Positions 27,213-35,570 of a stretch of DNA of 37,858 nt are shown here, one piece after another. The stretch comes from Hydrogenophaga sp. (GTDB lineage: Bacteria; Pseudomonadota; Gammaproteobacteria; Burkholderiales; Burkholderiaceae_C). The stretch lies in the NCBI RefSeq assembly GCF_011390835.1, contig NZ_JAABRQ010000028.1, positions 1 through 37,858 of the forward strand. The letters run 5' to 3'. A program made the position numbers and the translations under genes. Each line of letters opens with the position of its first letter. The stretch's first letter is position 1. The notes beneath the pieces are model-generated. The model saw nothing but the letters and a program-made list of their open reading frames with translations. It did not search any database and was not told where the DNA came from.

Positions 27213-27700
27213 TGGGTCAACGACCAGAGCACAGACGCATTGCTGCGCCCACGACTTACCTCAGTCTCACCAAGCGTAGGGTGCATTGCTGCACCCGGTT
27301 CGGAGCATTCCGCCCCTACCTTCTGTCTTGTGATCCGGCACGTCTTCTTCTCCTTTTTGACACCCTTGCCAGAGAGCAACTGCTTGACACCCCGCATGGC
27401 AATGACTTTTGCCGCGTTGTGGTCTGCATGGTCTGTGTGATGGCAGCGACGTCCCCCGTTTTGATCGCGCTGCAACGGGTTCATGGGGGATTTCGTGGGA
27501 CATCGATTCCAATAAAATCTATTGAAATCAAATGCTTATGAGACTTTTTTGGACTTCCTGGAACCTCTTGAAACTTGTCAATAGTCTGCCCGGTGCGGCT
27601 GGGCGCGAGGCCTTCAACGGGACGGCGCTGGCGGCCCGGTAGGGCTTGTTTGGCGGCGCCATGGGCTGGGGCGGCTCTTTCTTGGCAGGATTGTGGGAAA
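27213..27700. other. Gene-free stretch between higBA and thrS leader, with repeat copy 2
   Basis: No coding region is convincing; the frames present have no known motifs or ribosome sites. GCATTGCTGCGCCC (27237-27250) and GCATTGCTGCACCC (27283-27296) are near-identical direct repeats, and GGGTGCA-TTGC-TGCACCC (27279-27296) is a perfect hairpin without a T-run. An AT-rich patch at 27,515-27,575 contains CTTTTTTGGACTTCCTGGAA. GGCGCTGGCGGCCCGGTAGG (from about 27,625) is a copy of the GC-rich intergenic repeat seen at 10,830 and 32,513. Confidence 0.4.
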
Positions 27701-27746
27701 ATGTCGGGACTGTTTCACCCACAAGAGCGAGAAAGGCAGTCTGGTT

Positions 27747-27788
27747 ATGACACCGCGAACTCAGGAGCTACTTCTCCTGGCCCGTTGA
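27747..27788 (+). CDS. Possible 13-residue leader peptide before thrS
   Basis: ATG at 27747 opens [13 protein letters not shown] and a stop. GAAAGG lies about 10 bases upstream. It has two Thr codons (ACA, ACT) and four successive Leu codons, all different (CTA, CTT, CTC, CTG); the Leu run coincides with a perfect hairpin, so it may simply reflect RNA structure. Its position just before a terminator resembles an attenuation peptide, but the low Thr count makes this uncertain. Confidence 0.3.
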   Translation: MTPRTQELLLLAR

Positions 27789-27832
27789 GGCCTGCGGTTC
27801 GCGCCTGCCCGATTCCCTGTCGACCCACTCCA

Positions 27833-27856
27833 GCGCGGCCCCTGCCGCGCTTTTTT
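27833..27856 (+). terminator. Intrinsic terminator/attenuator before thrS
   Basis: GCGCGGC-CCCT-GCCGCGC (27833-27850) is a perfect 7-bp stem followed by six T (27851-27856). It ends 17 nt before the thrS start codon, leaving no room for a promoter, so thrS must be expressed by read-through or antitermination. Confidence 0.85.
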
Positions 27857-27873
27857 GTTTTCTGGATTTCCTC

Positions 27874-29781
27874 ATGTTGCACATCACGCTTCCCGACGGC
27901 TCAAAACGCGAATTCCCTGGCCCGGTCACTGTGGCCGAAGTGGCAGCAAGCATCGGTGCTGGCTTGGCCAAGGCCGCGCTGGCTGGCAAGATCGGTGACC
28001 GGGTGGTGGATACCAGCCACCAGATCACCAGCGACAGTCCGCTGTCCATCGTCACCGGCAAGGATGCCGATGGGCTGGAGGTGATCCGGCACTCGACGGC
28101 CCACCTGCTGGCCTACGCTGTGAAGGAGCTGTTCCCTGATGCGCAGGTCACGATTGGTCCGGTGATTGAAAACGGGTTTTTCTATGACTTCTCCTACAAG
28201 CGCCCGTTCACGCCGGAAGATCTGACCGCCATCGAGAAGCGCATGACCGAACTCGCCGCCAAGGACGAGCCCGTGGTTCGCCGTGTGCTGCCGCGTGACG
28301 AGGCGGTGGCGCATTTCAAGGGCATGGGCGAACACTACAAGGCTGAGATCATTGCCAGCATCCCGAGCAATGAAGACGTGAGCCTGTACCGCGAAGGTGC
28401 ATTTGAAGACCTGTGCCGCGGACCCCACGTGCCCAGCACTGGCAAGCTCAAGCACTTCAAGCTGATGAAAGTGGCGGGTGCCTACTGGCGCGGTGATCAC
28501 CGCAACGAGATGCTGCAACGCATCTACGGCACGGCTTGGGCGAGCAAAGAAGACCTGCAGCAGCACCTCACCATGATCGAGGAGGCCGAAAAGCGCGATC
28601 ACCGCAAACTGGGCCGCGAACTTGATCTGTTCCATATCGACGAGCACTCTCCCGGCACCGTGTTCTGGCACCCCAGGGGCTGGGCATTGTGGCAGGAGGT
28701 GGAGCAATACATGCGGCGCGTGTACCGCGACAACGGCTACCAGGAAGTCAAGGGCCCGCAGATCATCGACAAGTCGCTGTGGGAAAAAACCGGCCACTGG
28801 GACAAGTACCGCGACAACATGTTCACCACCGAGAGTGAAAAGCGCGACTACGCCCTGAAGCCCATGAACTGCCCGGGTCACATCCTGATCTTCAAACAGG
28901 GCATCAAGAGCTACCGCGACCTGCCACTGCGCTACGGCGAGTTTGGACAGTGCCACCGCAATGAGCCCACCGGTGGCCTGCACGGCATCATGCGGGTGCG
29001 TGCCTTCACGCAAGACGATGGCCACATTTTCTGCACCGAGGACATGATCCTGGCCGAGTGCGAGGCCTACACGGCGCTGTTGCAGAAGGTTTATGCCGAC
29101 TTCGGTTTCACCAACATCATCTACAAGGTCGCCACGCGACCCGAGGCGCGCATTGGCAGCGATGAGAGCTGGGACAAGGCCGAAAAAGCCTTGATCGACA
29201 GCCTGAAAGCATCCGGATGTGAATTCGAGATCTCGCCCGGCGAAGGCGCCTTCTACGGCCCGAAGATCGAATACACGCTGAAAGACGCCATCGGGCGGCA
29301 GTGGCAGTGCGGCACCATGCAGGTGGATTTCTCCATGCCCGAGCGGCTGGACGCCGAGTACGTGGGTGAAGACGGCGCGCGCCACCGTCCGGTGATGCTT
29401 CACCGCGCCATTGTGGGCAGCCTGGAGCGCTTCATCGGCATCCTGATCGAGCAACACGCCGGCGCACTGCCCACCTGGCTGGCCCCGGTGCAGGTGGTGG
29501 TGCTCAACATCACCGATGGACAGGCCGATTACTGTCGCGAAATCGTCAAAACGCTGCAAAATCAAGGGCTTAGGGTCGAGACGGACCTGCGCAACGAGAA
29601 AATTACGTATAAAATACGTGAGCACGCGTTGCAAAAGCCGCCTTTTATCCTTGTCGTGGGCGACAAAGAGAAGGCGGCTGGTGCCGTGGCTGTGCGGGCT
29701 CGGGGTAACAAAGACCTCGGTGTCATGCCGCTGGAAGACTTTTCCAAATTGATTGCGGCAGACGTTTCATCCAAAGTTTGA
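27874..29781 (+). CDS. thrS: Threonyl-tRNA synthetase
   Basis: ThrRS charges tRNA-Thr. The 635-residue product has an N-terminal TGS domain (1-62), an editing domain with [16 protein letters not shown] (its HxxxH zinc-like motif) at about 72-87, and the class II catalytic core: motif 1 near [16 protein letters not shown], motif 2 near [12 protein letters not shown] and [20 protein letters not shown], and motif 3 near [18 protein letters not shown]. The anticodon-binding domain closes the protein. ATG 27874 lacks a Shine-Dalgarno sequence, and a terminator ends just upstream, in line with post-transcriptional control. infC follows after 117 bp. Confidence 0.97.
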   Translation: MLHITLPDGSKREFPGPVTVAEVAASIGAGLAKAALAGKIGDRVVDTSHQITSDSPLSIVTGKDADGLEVIRHSTAHLLAYAVKELFPDAQVTIGPVIENGFFYDFSYKRPFTPEDLTAIEKRMTELAAKDEPVVRRVLPRDEAVAHFKGMGEHYKAEIIASIPSNEDVSLYREGAFEDLCRGPHVPSTGKLKHFKLMKVAGAYWRGDHRNEMLQRIYGTAWASKEDLQQHLTMIEEAEKRDHRKLGRELDLFHIDEHSPGTVFWHPRGWALWQEVEQYMRRVYRDNGYQEVKGPQIIDKSLWEKTGHWDKYRDNMFTTESEKRDYALKPMNCPGHILIFKQGIKSYRDLPLRYGEFGQCHRNEPTGGLHGIMRVRAFTQDDGHIFCTEDMILAECEAYTALLQKVYADFGFTNIIYKVATRPEARIGSDESWDKAEKALIDSLKASGCEFEISPGEGAFYGPKIEYTLKDAIGRQWQCGTMQVDFSMPERLDAEYVGEDGARHRPVMLHRAIVGSLERFIGILIEQHAGALPTWLAPVQVVVLNITDGQADYCREIVKTLQNQGLRVETDLRNEKITYKIREHALQKPPFILVVGDKEKAAGAVAVRARGNKDLGVMPLEDFSKLIAADVSSKV

Positions 29782-29898
29782 TTCCAAACCGTTCGGCTGA
29801 TGCCCCCGCTGCTGTGGCACTCGGCGTGATTGCGTCCGGCTTTGTGCTTTGTGGCCCAGAGCCTTTTTGTTTAACCAGCCCACATCAAGGAACTCACC

Positions 29899-30501
29899 AT
29901 AGCTACCAACTTTCGTGACCGCCGCCACCGCGAAGAGCGCGCACACCGACTGAACCGAGAAATCATGGCCCCCGAGGTTCGCCTCAACGGCCCCGAAAAT
30001 GAGCCGCTGGGCATCGTCAGTCTGCAAGACGCGCTGCGCATGGCCGGAGAGGCGGATGTGGACCTGGTCGAGATTGCGGCCACCGCCGTGCCTCCCGTGT
30101 GTCGCCTGATGGACTACGGCAAGTTCAAGTACCAGGAGCAGAAGAAGGCGGCGGAAGCCAAGGCCAAGCAAACGGTCATTGAAATCAAGGAAGTCAAGTT
30201 CCGCCCAGGCACCGATGAAGGTGACTACAACATCAAGATGCGCAACATCCGGCGCTTTCTCGATGACGGCGACAAATGCAAGATCACGTTGCGCTTTCGC
30301 GGTCGCGAGATCACGCACCAGGAGCTGGGCCTGGCCTTGCTCAACCGCATTCGCGACGAGTTGGCCGACATCATCGTGGTGGAGCAGTTTCCAAAGTTGG
30401 AAGGCCGCCAGATGATCATGATGATTGCGCCGGGTCGCAAGAAGCCAGCGGGATCTTCGGCGCCTAAAGTCGCTCCTGAAGGGAGCGCGTCAACGGCCTG
30501 A
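29899..30501 (+). CDS. infC: Translation initiation factor IF-3, AUA start
   Basis: IF-3 binds the 30S subunit and rejects non-canonical initiation. Reading from ATA at 29899 gives 200 residues: (M)[20 protein letters not shown] then [20 protein letters not shown], the full conserved N-domain. The frame has a stop at 29872-29874 and no ATG, GTG or TTG before 29965, and AAGGA lies seven bases before the ATA, so ATA is the start. An ATG at 29965 would delete the first 22 conserved residues. The C-domain ends with [16 protein letters not shown] rare start codon allows IF-3 to repress its own synthesis, as with AUU in E. coli. rpmI follows after a structured gap. Confidence 0.93.
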   Translation: MATNFRDRRHREERAHRLNREIMAPEVRLNGPENEPLGIVSLQDALRMAGEADVDLVEIAATAVPPVCRLMDYGKFKYQEQKKAAEAKAKQTVIEIKEVKFRPGTDEGDYNIKMRNIRRFLDDGDKCKITLRFRGREITHQELGLALLNRIRDELADIIVVEQFPKLEGRQMIMMIAPGRKKPAGSSAPKVAPEGSASTA

Positions 30502-30535
30502 AAAGGCGGTTGACCAGAGGAAACAAGATTGGACA

Positions 30536-30659
30536 GGCAGGGTCGTCTCCTGCCGGTCCGAGGTCCGAGGTGAAAACCTCGGTGCCGAACTGGAAGACCG
30601 AAAGGCCTTTCATCAAAAGTGGCTCGGGGCCAACAAGCCCGCCAACTGGTTGTTGGCGG
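30536..30659 (+). promoter_or_regulatory. Structured RNA between infC and rpmI, possible r-protein leader
   Basis: Three strong hairpins stand in the 193-nt gap: GGCAGG/CCTGCC (30536-30554), CCGAGGT-GAAA-ACCTCGG (30565-30582) and CCGCCAAC-TGGTT-GTTGGCGG (30639-30659). None has a T-run. In E. coli the L20 protein controls rpmI-rplT through an RNA in the same place, so an L20-binding leader is the most economical reading. The sequence itself does not prove binding. Confidence 0.55.
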
Positions 30660-30694
30660 CGCCTCACGAGCACAAATGAAAAAGGAGCATGAAG

Positions 30695-30898
30695 ATGCCC
30701 AAAATGAAGACCAAGAGCAGCGCGAAGAAGCGATTTCGCGTTCGTCCCGGTGGCACCGTCAAGCGCGGTCAAGCCTTCAAACGTCACATCCTGACCAAGA
30801 AGACCACCAAGAACAAGCGCCACCTGCGGGGTTCAGTCGCTGTGCATGAGACCAATATGGGTCACATGGCACAGATGCTGCCCGGCATGGGTATTTGA
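30695..30898 (+). CDS. rpmI: Ribosomal protein bL35
   Basis: This 67-residue basic ribosomal protein of the 50S subunit begins [20 protein letters not shown] and includes [18 protein letters not shown], as in all bL35 proteins. AAGGAG lies seven bases before ATG 30695, whereas the in-frame ATG at 30689 is only one base from it, so 30695 is preferred. It lies in infC-rpmI-rplT. Confidence 0.96.
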   Translation: MPKMKTKSSAKKRFRVRPGGTVKRGQAFKRHILTKKTTKNKRHLRGSVAVHETNMGHMAQMLPGMGI

Positions 30899-30922
30899 TC
30901 AACGACGAACAAGGAGTCACAC

Positions 30923-31282
30923 ATGCCTCGCGTCAAACGTGGTGTAACGGCACGCGCCCGCCACAAAAAAGTTCTCGCCCTTGCCAAAGGTTTCCGCGGT
31001 CGCCGTGGCAACGTCTATCGCATCGCCAAACAGGCGGTGATGAAGGCGGGCCAATACGCCTACCGTGACCGCCGCACCAAGAAGCGTGTTTTCCGTCAGC
31101 TGTGGATCGCGCGTATCAACGCCGGTGCACGTGCTTGCGGGATGACCTACAGCCAGTTCGCCAATGGCCTGAAGAAGGCTCAGATCGAGATCGACCGCAA
31201 GGTCCTGGCCGATCTGGCCGTCAACGACGTGCCTGCGTTCAACAGCATCGTGGAACAAGTCAAAGCCAAGCTGGCCGCTTGA
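30923..31282 (+). CDS. rplT: Ribosomal protein bL20
   Basis: bL20 is a primary binder of 23S rRNA and, in studied bacteria, the repressor of the rpmI-rplT unit. The 119-residue product starts [20 protein letters not shown] with the long basic N-terminal helix and holds [12 protein letters not shown], typical of the globular half. AAGGAG precedes ATG 30923, 24 bp after rpmI. A strong hairpin follows before pheS. Confidence 0.97.
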   Translation: MPRVKRGVTARARHKKVLALAKGFRGRRGNVYRIAKQAVMKAGQYAYRDRRTKKRVFRQLWIARINAGARACGMTYSQFANGLKKAQIEIDRKVLADLAVNDVPAFNSIVEQVKAKLAA

Positions 31283-31336
31283 TTCTCGACCGACCGTTTG
31301 CCCAGGCTTTGGCCAAGGCGAATGGTCACGTCGCTC

Positions 31337-31387
31337 AAAGGGGTTGAGGCTTGAGGGATTTCCCTCGCGGCGCTCAGCCCCTTTTTT
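31337..31387 (+). terminator. Intrinsic terminator/attenuator between rplT and pheS
   Basis: AAAGGGG (31337-31343) followed by TTGAG pairs with CTCAGCCCCTTT (31373-31384) around an inner stem GAGGG-ATTT-CCCTC, and six T follow (31382-31387). It ends 25 bp before the pheS ATG, leaving no space for a separate promoter, so it is likely a partial terminator or an attenuator. Confidence 0.82.
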
Positions 31388-31412
31388 CTTGGCAAACCAT
31401 ACGCAGTACCCC

Positions 31413-32465
31413 ATGAACGAGTTGGACGCCCTGGCCCAGGACGCGCGCACCGCCTTTACGGCTGCTGCCACGCCGGCCGATCTGGAAAATGCCAAAGCCC
31501 AGTACCTCGGCAAAGCCGGCCGCATCACCGAGCTGATGAAGGGCCTGGCCACCTTGCCGGTGGATGAAAAAAAGGCGCGTGGCGCCGCAATCAACCAGGC
31601 CAAGCAGGCCATCGAAGCGGCGCTGAACGAGCGCCGTCAGGCCCTTGCCGATGCCGAACTCGATCAGCAGCTCAAGGCCGAAGCGCTCGATGTGACGCTG
31701 CCCGGTCGACAGCGCGGGACCGGTGGTCTACATCCCGTCAGTCTGACGCTGGAGCGTATCGAGGCCATTTTTGGCAGCATGGGATTCGAAGTGGCCGACG
31801 GCCCTGAAATCGAGTCCGACTGGTTCAACTTCACCGCACTCAACACGCCTGAAGACCACCCTGCGCGTTCCATGCACGACACGTTTTATGTCGAAGGTGG
31901 CAGTGAAAAGGCGCCTAACCTGCTGCGCACCCACACCAGCCCGATGCAGATTCGCCATGCGGTGTCGCATGTGAAACGACACCGTATTGCGTTGGATGCC
32001 GGGCACGGTATGCCCGAAATTCGAGTCATTGCGCCGGGCCGCACCTACCGGGTCGACAGCGATGCCACGCACTCGCCCATGTTCCACCAGTGCGAAGGCC
32101 TGTGGATCGGCGAGAACGTGAGCTTCAAGGACCTCAAGTTTGTCTTCACCGATTTCTGCCGCACCTTCTTTGAATCGGATGACCTGGTGCTGCGCTTTCG
32201 CCCCAGCTTTTTCCCCTTCACAGAGCCCAGCGCCGAAATCGACATTCAGTTCCAGAGCGGCCCGCTCGCTGGGCGCTGGCTGGAGGTGGCCGGCTCGGGC
32301 CAGGTGCATCCGAACGTGGTGCGCAACATGGGCCTTGACCCGGAGCGCTTCATCGGCTTTGCCTTTGGCATGGGCCCTGACCGGCTCACGATGCTGCGCT
32401 ACGGCGTGAACGATCTGCGCCTGTTCTTCGACGGCGATGTCCGTTTTCTTTCGCAGTTCAGATGA
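31413..32465 (+). CDS. pheS: Phenylalanyl-tRNA synthetase alpha subunit
   Basis: PheS is the catalytic subunit of the heterotetrameric PheRS. The 350-residue product has an N-terminal coiled-coil ([20 protein letters not shown] onward, about 1-90) that binds tRNA, then the class II core: motif 1 near [20 protein letters not shown], motif 2 near [10 protein letters not shown], and motif 3 with [18 protein letters not shown] near the C-terminus. The start is ATG 31413; the in-frame upstream sequence to 31344 lies inside the terminator hairpin. pheT follows after 117 bp that hold a repeat fragment. Confidence 0.96.
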   Translation: MNELDALAQDARTAFTAAATPADLENAKAQYLGKAGRITELMKGLATLPVDEKKARGAAINQAKQAIEAALNERRQALADAELDQQLKAEALDVTLPGRQRGTGGLHPVSLTLERIEAIFGSMGFEVADGPEIESDWFNFTALNTPEDHPARSMHDTFYVEGGSEKAPNLLRTHTSPMQIRHAVSHVKRHRIALDAGHGMPEIRVIAPGRTYRVDSDATHSPMFHQCEGLWIGENVSFKDLKFVFTDFCRTFFESDDLVLRFRPSFFPFTEPSAEIDIQFQSGPLAGRWLEVAGSGQVHPNVVRNMGLDPERFIGFAFGMGPDRLTMLRYGVNDLRLFFDGDVRFLSQFR

Positions 32466-32512
32466 GCGCCCCCCGCGCCGCTTCACGTCACCTCCCAGGA
32501 GGCAACATCTGC

Positions 32513-32536
32513 AGCCCGGCAGAGCCGGTTTCGCGG
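32513..32536. repeat. GC-rich intergenic repeat, copy 3 (pheS-pheT gap)
   Basis: GCCCGGCAGAGCCGGTTTCG (32513-32532) differs by one base from the reverse complement of 10841-10860. It sits in the 117-bp gap between pheS and pheT, which is otherwise empty. Confidence 0.55.
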
Positions 32537-32582
32537 TGTTCTTGATCCAAGCCCTTGCCGTGCCCACGTACTGAGTCGTTCC

Positions 32583-35006
32583 ATGCAATTCCCTGAATCC
32601 TGGTTGCGCAGCTTCTGCAACCCGCCACTCACCAGCCAGCAACTGGCCGATACCTTGACCATGGCTGGTCTGGAGGTCGAAGAACTGACACCCGTGGCGC
32701 CGCCGTTTGGTGGCGTGGTGGTGGGCCAGATCCTGACGGCCGAGCAACATCCCAACGCCGACCGCTTGCGTGTGTGCCAGGTGGACGTGGGTCAAGCTGA
32801 GCCATTGAACATCGTTTGTGGCGCGCCGAACGCACGTGTTGGCATCAAGGTGCCGTGTGCCACGGTGGGCGCCGAGCTGCCACCTGGTGAGGACGGACAG
32901 CCGTTCAAGATCCAGGTGGGCAAGCTGCGCGGCGTGGAGAGCCAGGGCATGCTGTGCTCGGCTCGCGAGCTGAAGCTGTCGGAGGAGCACGGCGGCTTGC
33001 TGGAGCTGGCCGATGATGCGGTGGTTGGCCGCAACATCCGCGAACAGCTGGCGCTGGACGACATGTTGTTCACGCTCAAGCTCACGCCCAATCTGGCGCA
33101 TTGCCTGAGCGTTTACGGCATTGCGCGCGAGGTGTCTGCGCTCACCGGCGCGCCTCTCGTGCAGCCAGCATTTCCAGCGGCACCCGTGCAGATCCAGGAT
33201 CGCTTGCCGGTGGACGTGCAGGCCAGCGATTTGTGTGGCCGCTTCAGTGGGCGAGTGGTGCGCGGCGTCAACACCCAGGTGAAGTCGCCGGCCTGGATGG
33301 TGGACCGTCTGGCCCGCTGCGGCCAGCGCAGCGTGTCGCCGCTGGTCGACATTTCCAACTACGTGATGTTCGAGCTGGGTCGCCCTTCGCACATTTTTGA
33401 TCTCGACAAGATCCACGGTGGCCTGCAGGTGCGTTGGGGTCGCGAGGGCGAGCAGCTCAAGCTGCTCAATGGCAACACGGTGTCCGTGGATGCGCAGGTG
33501 GGTGTGATCGCCGATGAGCAGGCGGTGGAATCGCTGGCGGGCATCATGGGGGGGGACGCCACCGCCGTGTCCGACGACACCGCCAACATCTTCATCGAAG
33601 CCGCGTTCTGGTGGCCCAAGGCGATTGCCGGGCGCTCGCGCCGCTTTAACTTCAGCACCGATGCCGGACACCGTTTCGAGCGCGGTGTGGATCCGTCGAC
33701 CACGGTGCAGCACGTCGAGCGCATCACCCAGCTGGTGCTGGAGGTTTGTGGCGGCCAAGCGGGCCCGCTGGACGACCAGACACTGGCCTTGCCCGAGGGC
33801 AAGGCGGTCACGCTGCGCGTGGCCCGGGCTGTGAAGGTCATCGGCATGCCGCTGACGCAAGAACAGTGCGCAGGCGCGCTGCGTCGTCTGGGGCTGGACG
33901 TGAGCGAAGGCGAGGGCACGGTGACCGTGGCGCCGCCGGCTTTCCGTTTCGATTTGCAGATTGAAGAAGACCTGATCGAAGAAGTCGCTCGCGTGATCGG
34001 CTACGAGCAGCTGCCGCAGACGCCGCCGCTGGCACCCATCACCGCGAAGATCCGCACCGAAGCCCGCCGCGGCCCGTTTGCCGTGCGCCGCCAGCTGGCG
34101 CAGCTGGGCTACCAGGAAACCATCAACTTCAGTTTTGTCGAAGCTCGCTGGGAACACGAGCTGGCCGGCAATCCCGATCCGGTCAAGCTGCTTAACCCGA
34201 TCGCCAGCCAGATGAGCGTTATGCGCTCTTCGCTGCTGGGCAGCCTGATCGCGGCGCTCAAGTTCAATCTCGACCGCAAGTCCGAGCGGGTGCGTCTGTT
34301 CGAGCTGGGCCGCGTGTTCATCAAGGACGCTTCGGTGCAAGACGGTGACACCACGGTGGCTGGCTTTCACCAGCCGATGCGCGTGGCGGGTCTGGCCTAC
34401 GGAGCGGTTGATGCGCTCCAGTGGGGTCTGAGCGCCCGCCCGGCGGACTTTTTCGACGCCAAAGGCGATGTGCAGGCGCTGCTGGCGCCGCGCATGCCTG
34501 AGTTCCGCGCGGCTGATCATCCGGCCATGCACCCTGGCCGAACTGCTTCGGTCTGGCTCGATGGGCAGTTCATCGGCCACGTTGGTGAATTGCATCCCCG
34601 CTGGCGCCAGGGCTACGAGTTGGCTCAGGCGCCGGTGTTGTTTGAGCTGGCGCTCGATGCGGTGCTGACCCGCGATGTGCCGGTGTTCCGGCCCGTCAGC
34701 CGGTACCAGCCGGTCGAACGGGACCTGGCCATCGTGGTCAAGGACGGCGTGACCCATGCGGCCGTGATGGATGCGGTTCGTGCGCCCACCAGCCCTTGGC
34801 TGCGCGATGCGGTGTTGTTCGACGTCTACCGGCCCAAGAAGGGCGCGGAGGGTGCTGGCGCGCTGGCGGCGGATGAAAAGAGCTTGGCGGTGCGCCTGGT
34901 GCTCAGCCGAGACGACGCTACACTGACTGACGAGCAGATTGAAGCCACGGTGAGCGACGTGCTCAGCGCCTTGCAGCAGCGCGTAGCCGCCCGGCTGCGC
35001 ACCTGA
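32583..35006 (+). CDS. pheT: Phenylalanyl-tRNA synthetase beta subunit
   Basis: PheT provides tRNA binding and editing in PheRS. The 807-residue product has the usual order: an N-terminal region (MQFPESWLRSF), an OB-fold tRNA-binding domain at about 40-150 (GGVVVGQILTAEQHPNADRL), the B3/B4 editing domain (210-390, with SPLVDISNYVMFELGRPSH), B5 (405-480), a core-like domain with QLGYQETINFSFVE, and a C-terminal FDX-ACB domain (RPVSRYQPVERDLAIVVKD). A run of eight G at 33548-33555 encodes the conserved GIMGGD. ATG 32583 is the start; ihfA follows after 30 bp. Confidence 0.96.
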   Translation: MQFPESWLRSFCNPPLTSQQLADTLTMAGLEVEELTPVAPPFGGVVVGQILTAEQHPNADRLRVCQVDVGQAEPLNIVCGAPNARVGIKVPCATVGAELPPGEDGQPFKIQVGKLRGVESQGMLCSARELKLSEEHGGLLELADDAVVGRNIREQLALDDMLFTLKLTPNLAHCLSVYGIAREVSALTGAPLVQPAFPAAPVQIQDRLPVDVQASDLCGRFSGRVVRGVNTQVKSPAWMVDRLARCGQRSVSPLVDISNYVMFELGRPSHIFDLDKIHGGLQVRWGREGEQLKLLNGNTVSVDAQVGVIADEQAVESLAGIMGGDATAVSDDTANIFIEAAFWWPKAIAGRSRRFNFSTDAGHRFERGVDPSTTVQHVERITQLVLEVCGGQAGPLDDQTLALPEGKAVTLRVARAVKVIGMPLTQEQCAGALRRLGLDVSEGEGTVTVAPPAFRFDLQIEEDLIEEVARVIGYEQLPQTPPLAPITAKIRTEARRGPFAVRRQLAQLGYQETINFSFVEARWEHELAGNPDPVKLLNPIASQMSVMRSSLLGSLIAALKFNLDRKSERVRLFELGRVFIKDASVQDGDTTVAGFHQPMRVAGLAYGAVDALQWGLSARPADFFDAKGDVQALLAPRMPEFRAADHPAMHPGRTASVWLDGQFIGHVGELHPRWRQGYELAQAPVLFELALDAVLTRDVPVFRPVSRYQPVERDLAIVVKDGVTHAAVMDAVRAPTSPWLRDAVLFDVYRPKKGAEGAGALAADEKSLAVRLVLSRDDATLTDEQIEATVSDVLSALQQRVAARLRT

Positions 35007-35036
35007 AACCATCCACCTAACGCGGAGCACTCGCCC

Positions 35037-35363
35037 ATGGAACTCGCCGTCGAAAGCCTGGAAACCCCGGCGCTCACCAAGGCCCAGCTGGCTGAGCTGT
35101 TGTTTGACCGGATTGGCCTGAACAAGCGCGAGTCCAAGGACATGATCGACGCCTTTTTTGATCTCGTCACCGACAGCCTGGTGCAGGGCACGGATGTGAA
35201 GATTTCTGGCTTTGGCAACTTCCAGATCCGCACCAAGGCCCCACGTCCGGGTCGCAACCCGCGTACGGGCGAGCCGGTGGCCATTGAAGCGCGCCGTGTC
35301 GTGACGTTCCACGCCAGTCCCAAGCTCAAAGAGCAGGTGCAGACCGCCATCATCGGCGGCTGA
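35037..35363 (+). CDS. ihfA: Integration host factor alpha subunit
   Basis: IHF-alpha pairs with IHF-beta to bend DNA. The 108-residue product has the bacterial DNA-binding protein fold: LTKAQLAELLFDRIGLNKRE at the N-terminus, VKISGFGNFQIRTKAPRPGR and NPRTGEPVAIEARRVVTFHA with the intercalating Pro in RNPRTGE. The acidic N-terminal extension (MELAVESLETPA) is common in Burkholderiales. It follows pheT by 30 bp, the usual order, and a terminator follows. Confidence 0.95.
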   Translation: MELAVESLETPALTKAQLAELLFDRIGLNKRESKDMIDAFFDLVTDSLVQGTDVKISGFGNFQIRTKAPRPGRNPRTGEPVAIEARRVVTFHASPKLKEQVQTAIIGG

Positions 35364-35395
35364 TCCTGCCGCCACCTACAGCACACCGCTGAACT

Positions 35396-35430
35396 GGGCC
35401 CGCCATCGGCCGATGGCAGGCCCTTCTTTC
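35396..35430 (+). terminator. Intrinsic terminator after ihfA
   Basis: GGGCC-C-GCCATCG (35396-35408) pairs with CGATGGC-A-GGCCC (35411-35423) around a two-base loop, with one mismatch, then TTCTTTC. It ends the thrS-ihfA transcription block before the merR promoter. Confidence 0.8.
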
Positions 35431-35503
35431 GTCTGGGAGCTACCGGTTCCCGGCTCGAGGTTGCTCCGCGTGTCGATTGCAACAATCCGTACACATTTTT
35501 CAG

Positions 35504-35534
35504 TTGGCACGCGCACGCAGGCGCGTGTTAGAGT
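35504..35534 (+). promoter_or_regulatory. MerR-type promoter with 19-bp spacer and internal dyad
   Basis: TTGGCA (35504-35509) and TAGAGT (35529-35534) are separated by 19 bp, the unusual spacing of MerR-controlled promoters. CACGCGC (35508-35514) and GCGCGTG (35521-35527) form a perfect dyad in the spacer. The first gene downstream encodes a MerR-type protein, so autoregulation is likely. Confidence 0.7.
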
Positions 35535-35570
35535 AAATTTGAAGGTTCGGTGTGTACCGCTTTGATTTTC

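Larger units (their letters stand above)
27708..27856 (+). promoter_or_regulatory. Structured leader RNA of thrS
   Basis: Successive hairpins are visible: GACTGTTTC (27708-27716) with GAAA(GG)CAGTC (27731-27741); an outer stem CGCGAAC (27754-27760) with GTTCGCG (27797-27803) enclosing CAGGAG-CTACTT-CTCCTG (27762-27779) and GGCC-CGTTGA-GGCC (27779-27792); and a terminator (27833-27856). The layout suggests attenuation or autoregulation of threonyl-tRNA synthetase. The start of the transcript is not located. Confidence 0.55.

Noticed and set aside
27528..27722. Small frames around the AT-rich patch and repeat before thrS
   Set aside because: They run through the dispersed intergenic repeat and have no ribosome sites or conserved-looking sequence.
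31728..35375. A 1215-residue open frame on the minus strand
   Set aside because: It is antisense to pheS, pheT and ihfA and is His/Arg/Gln-rich, as expected for a shadow of GC-rich coding DNA.
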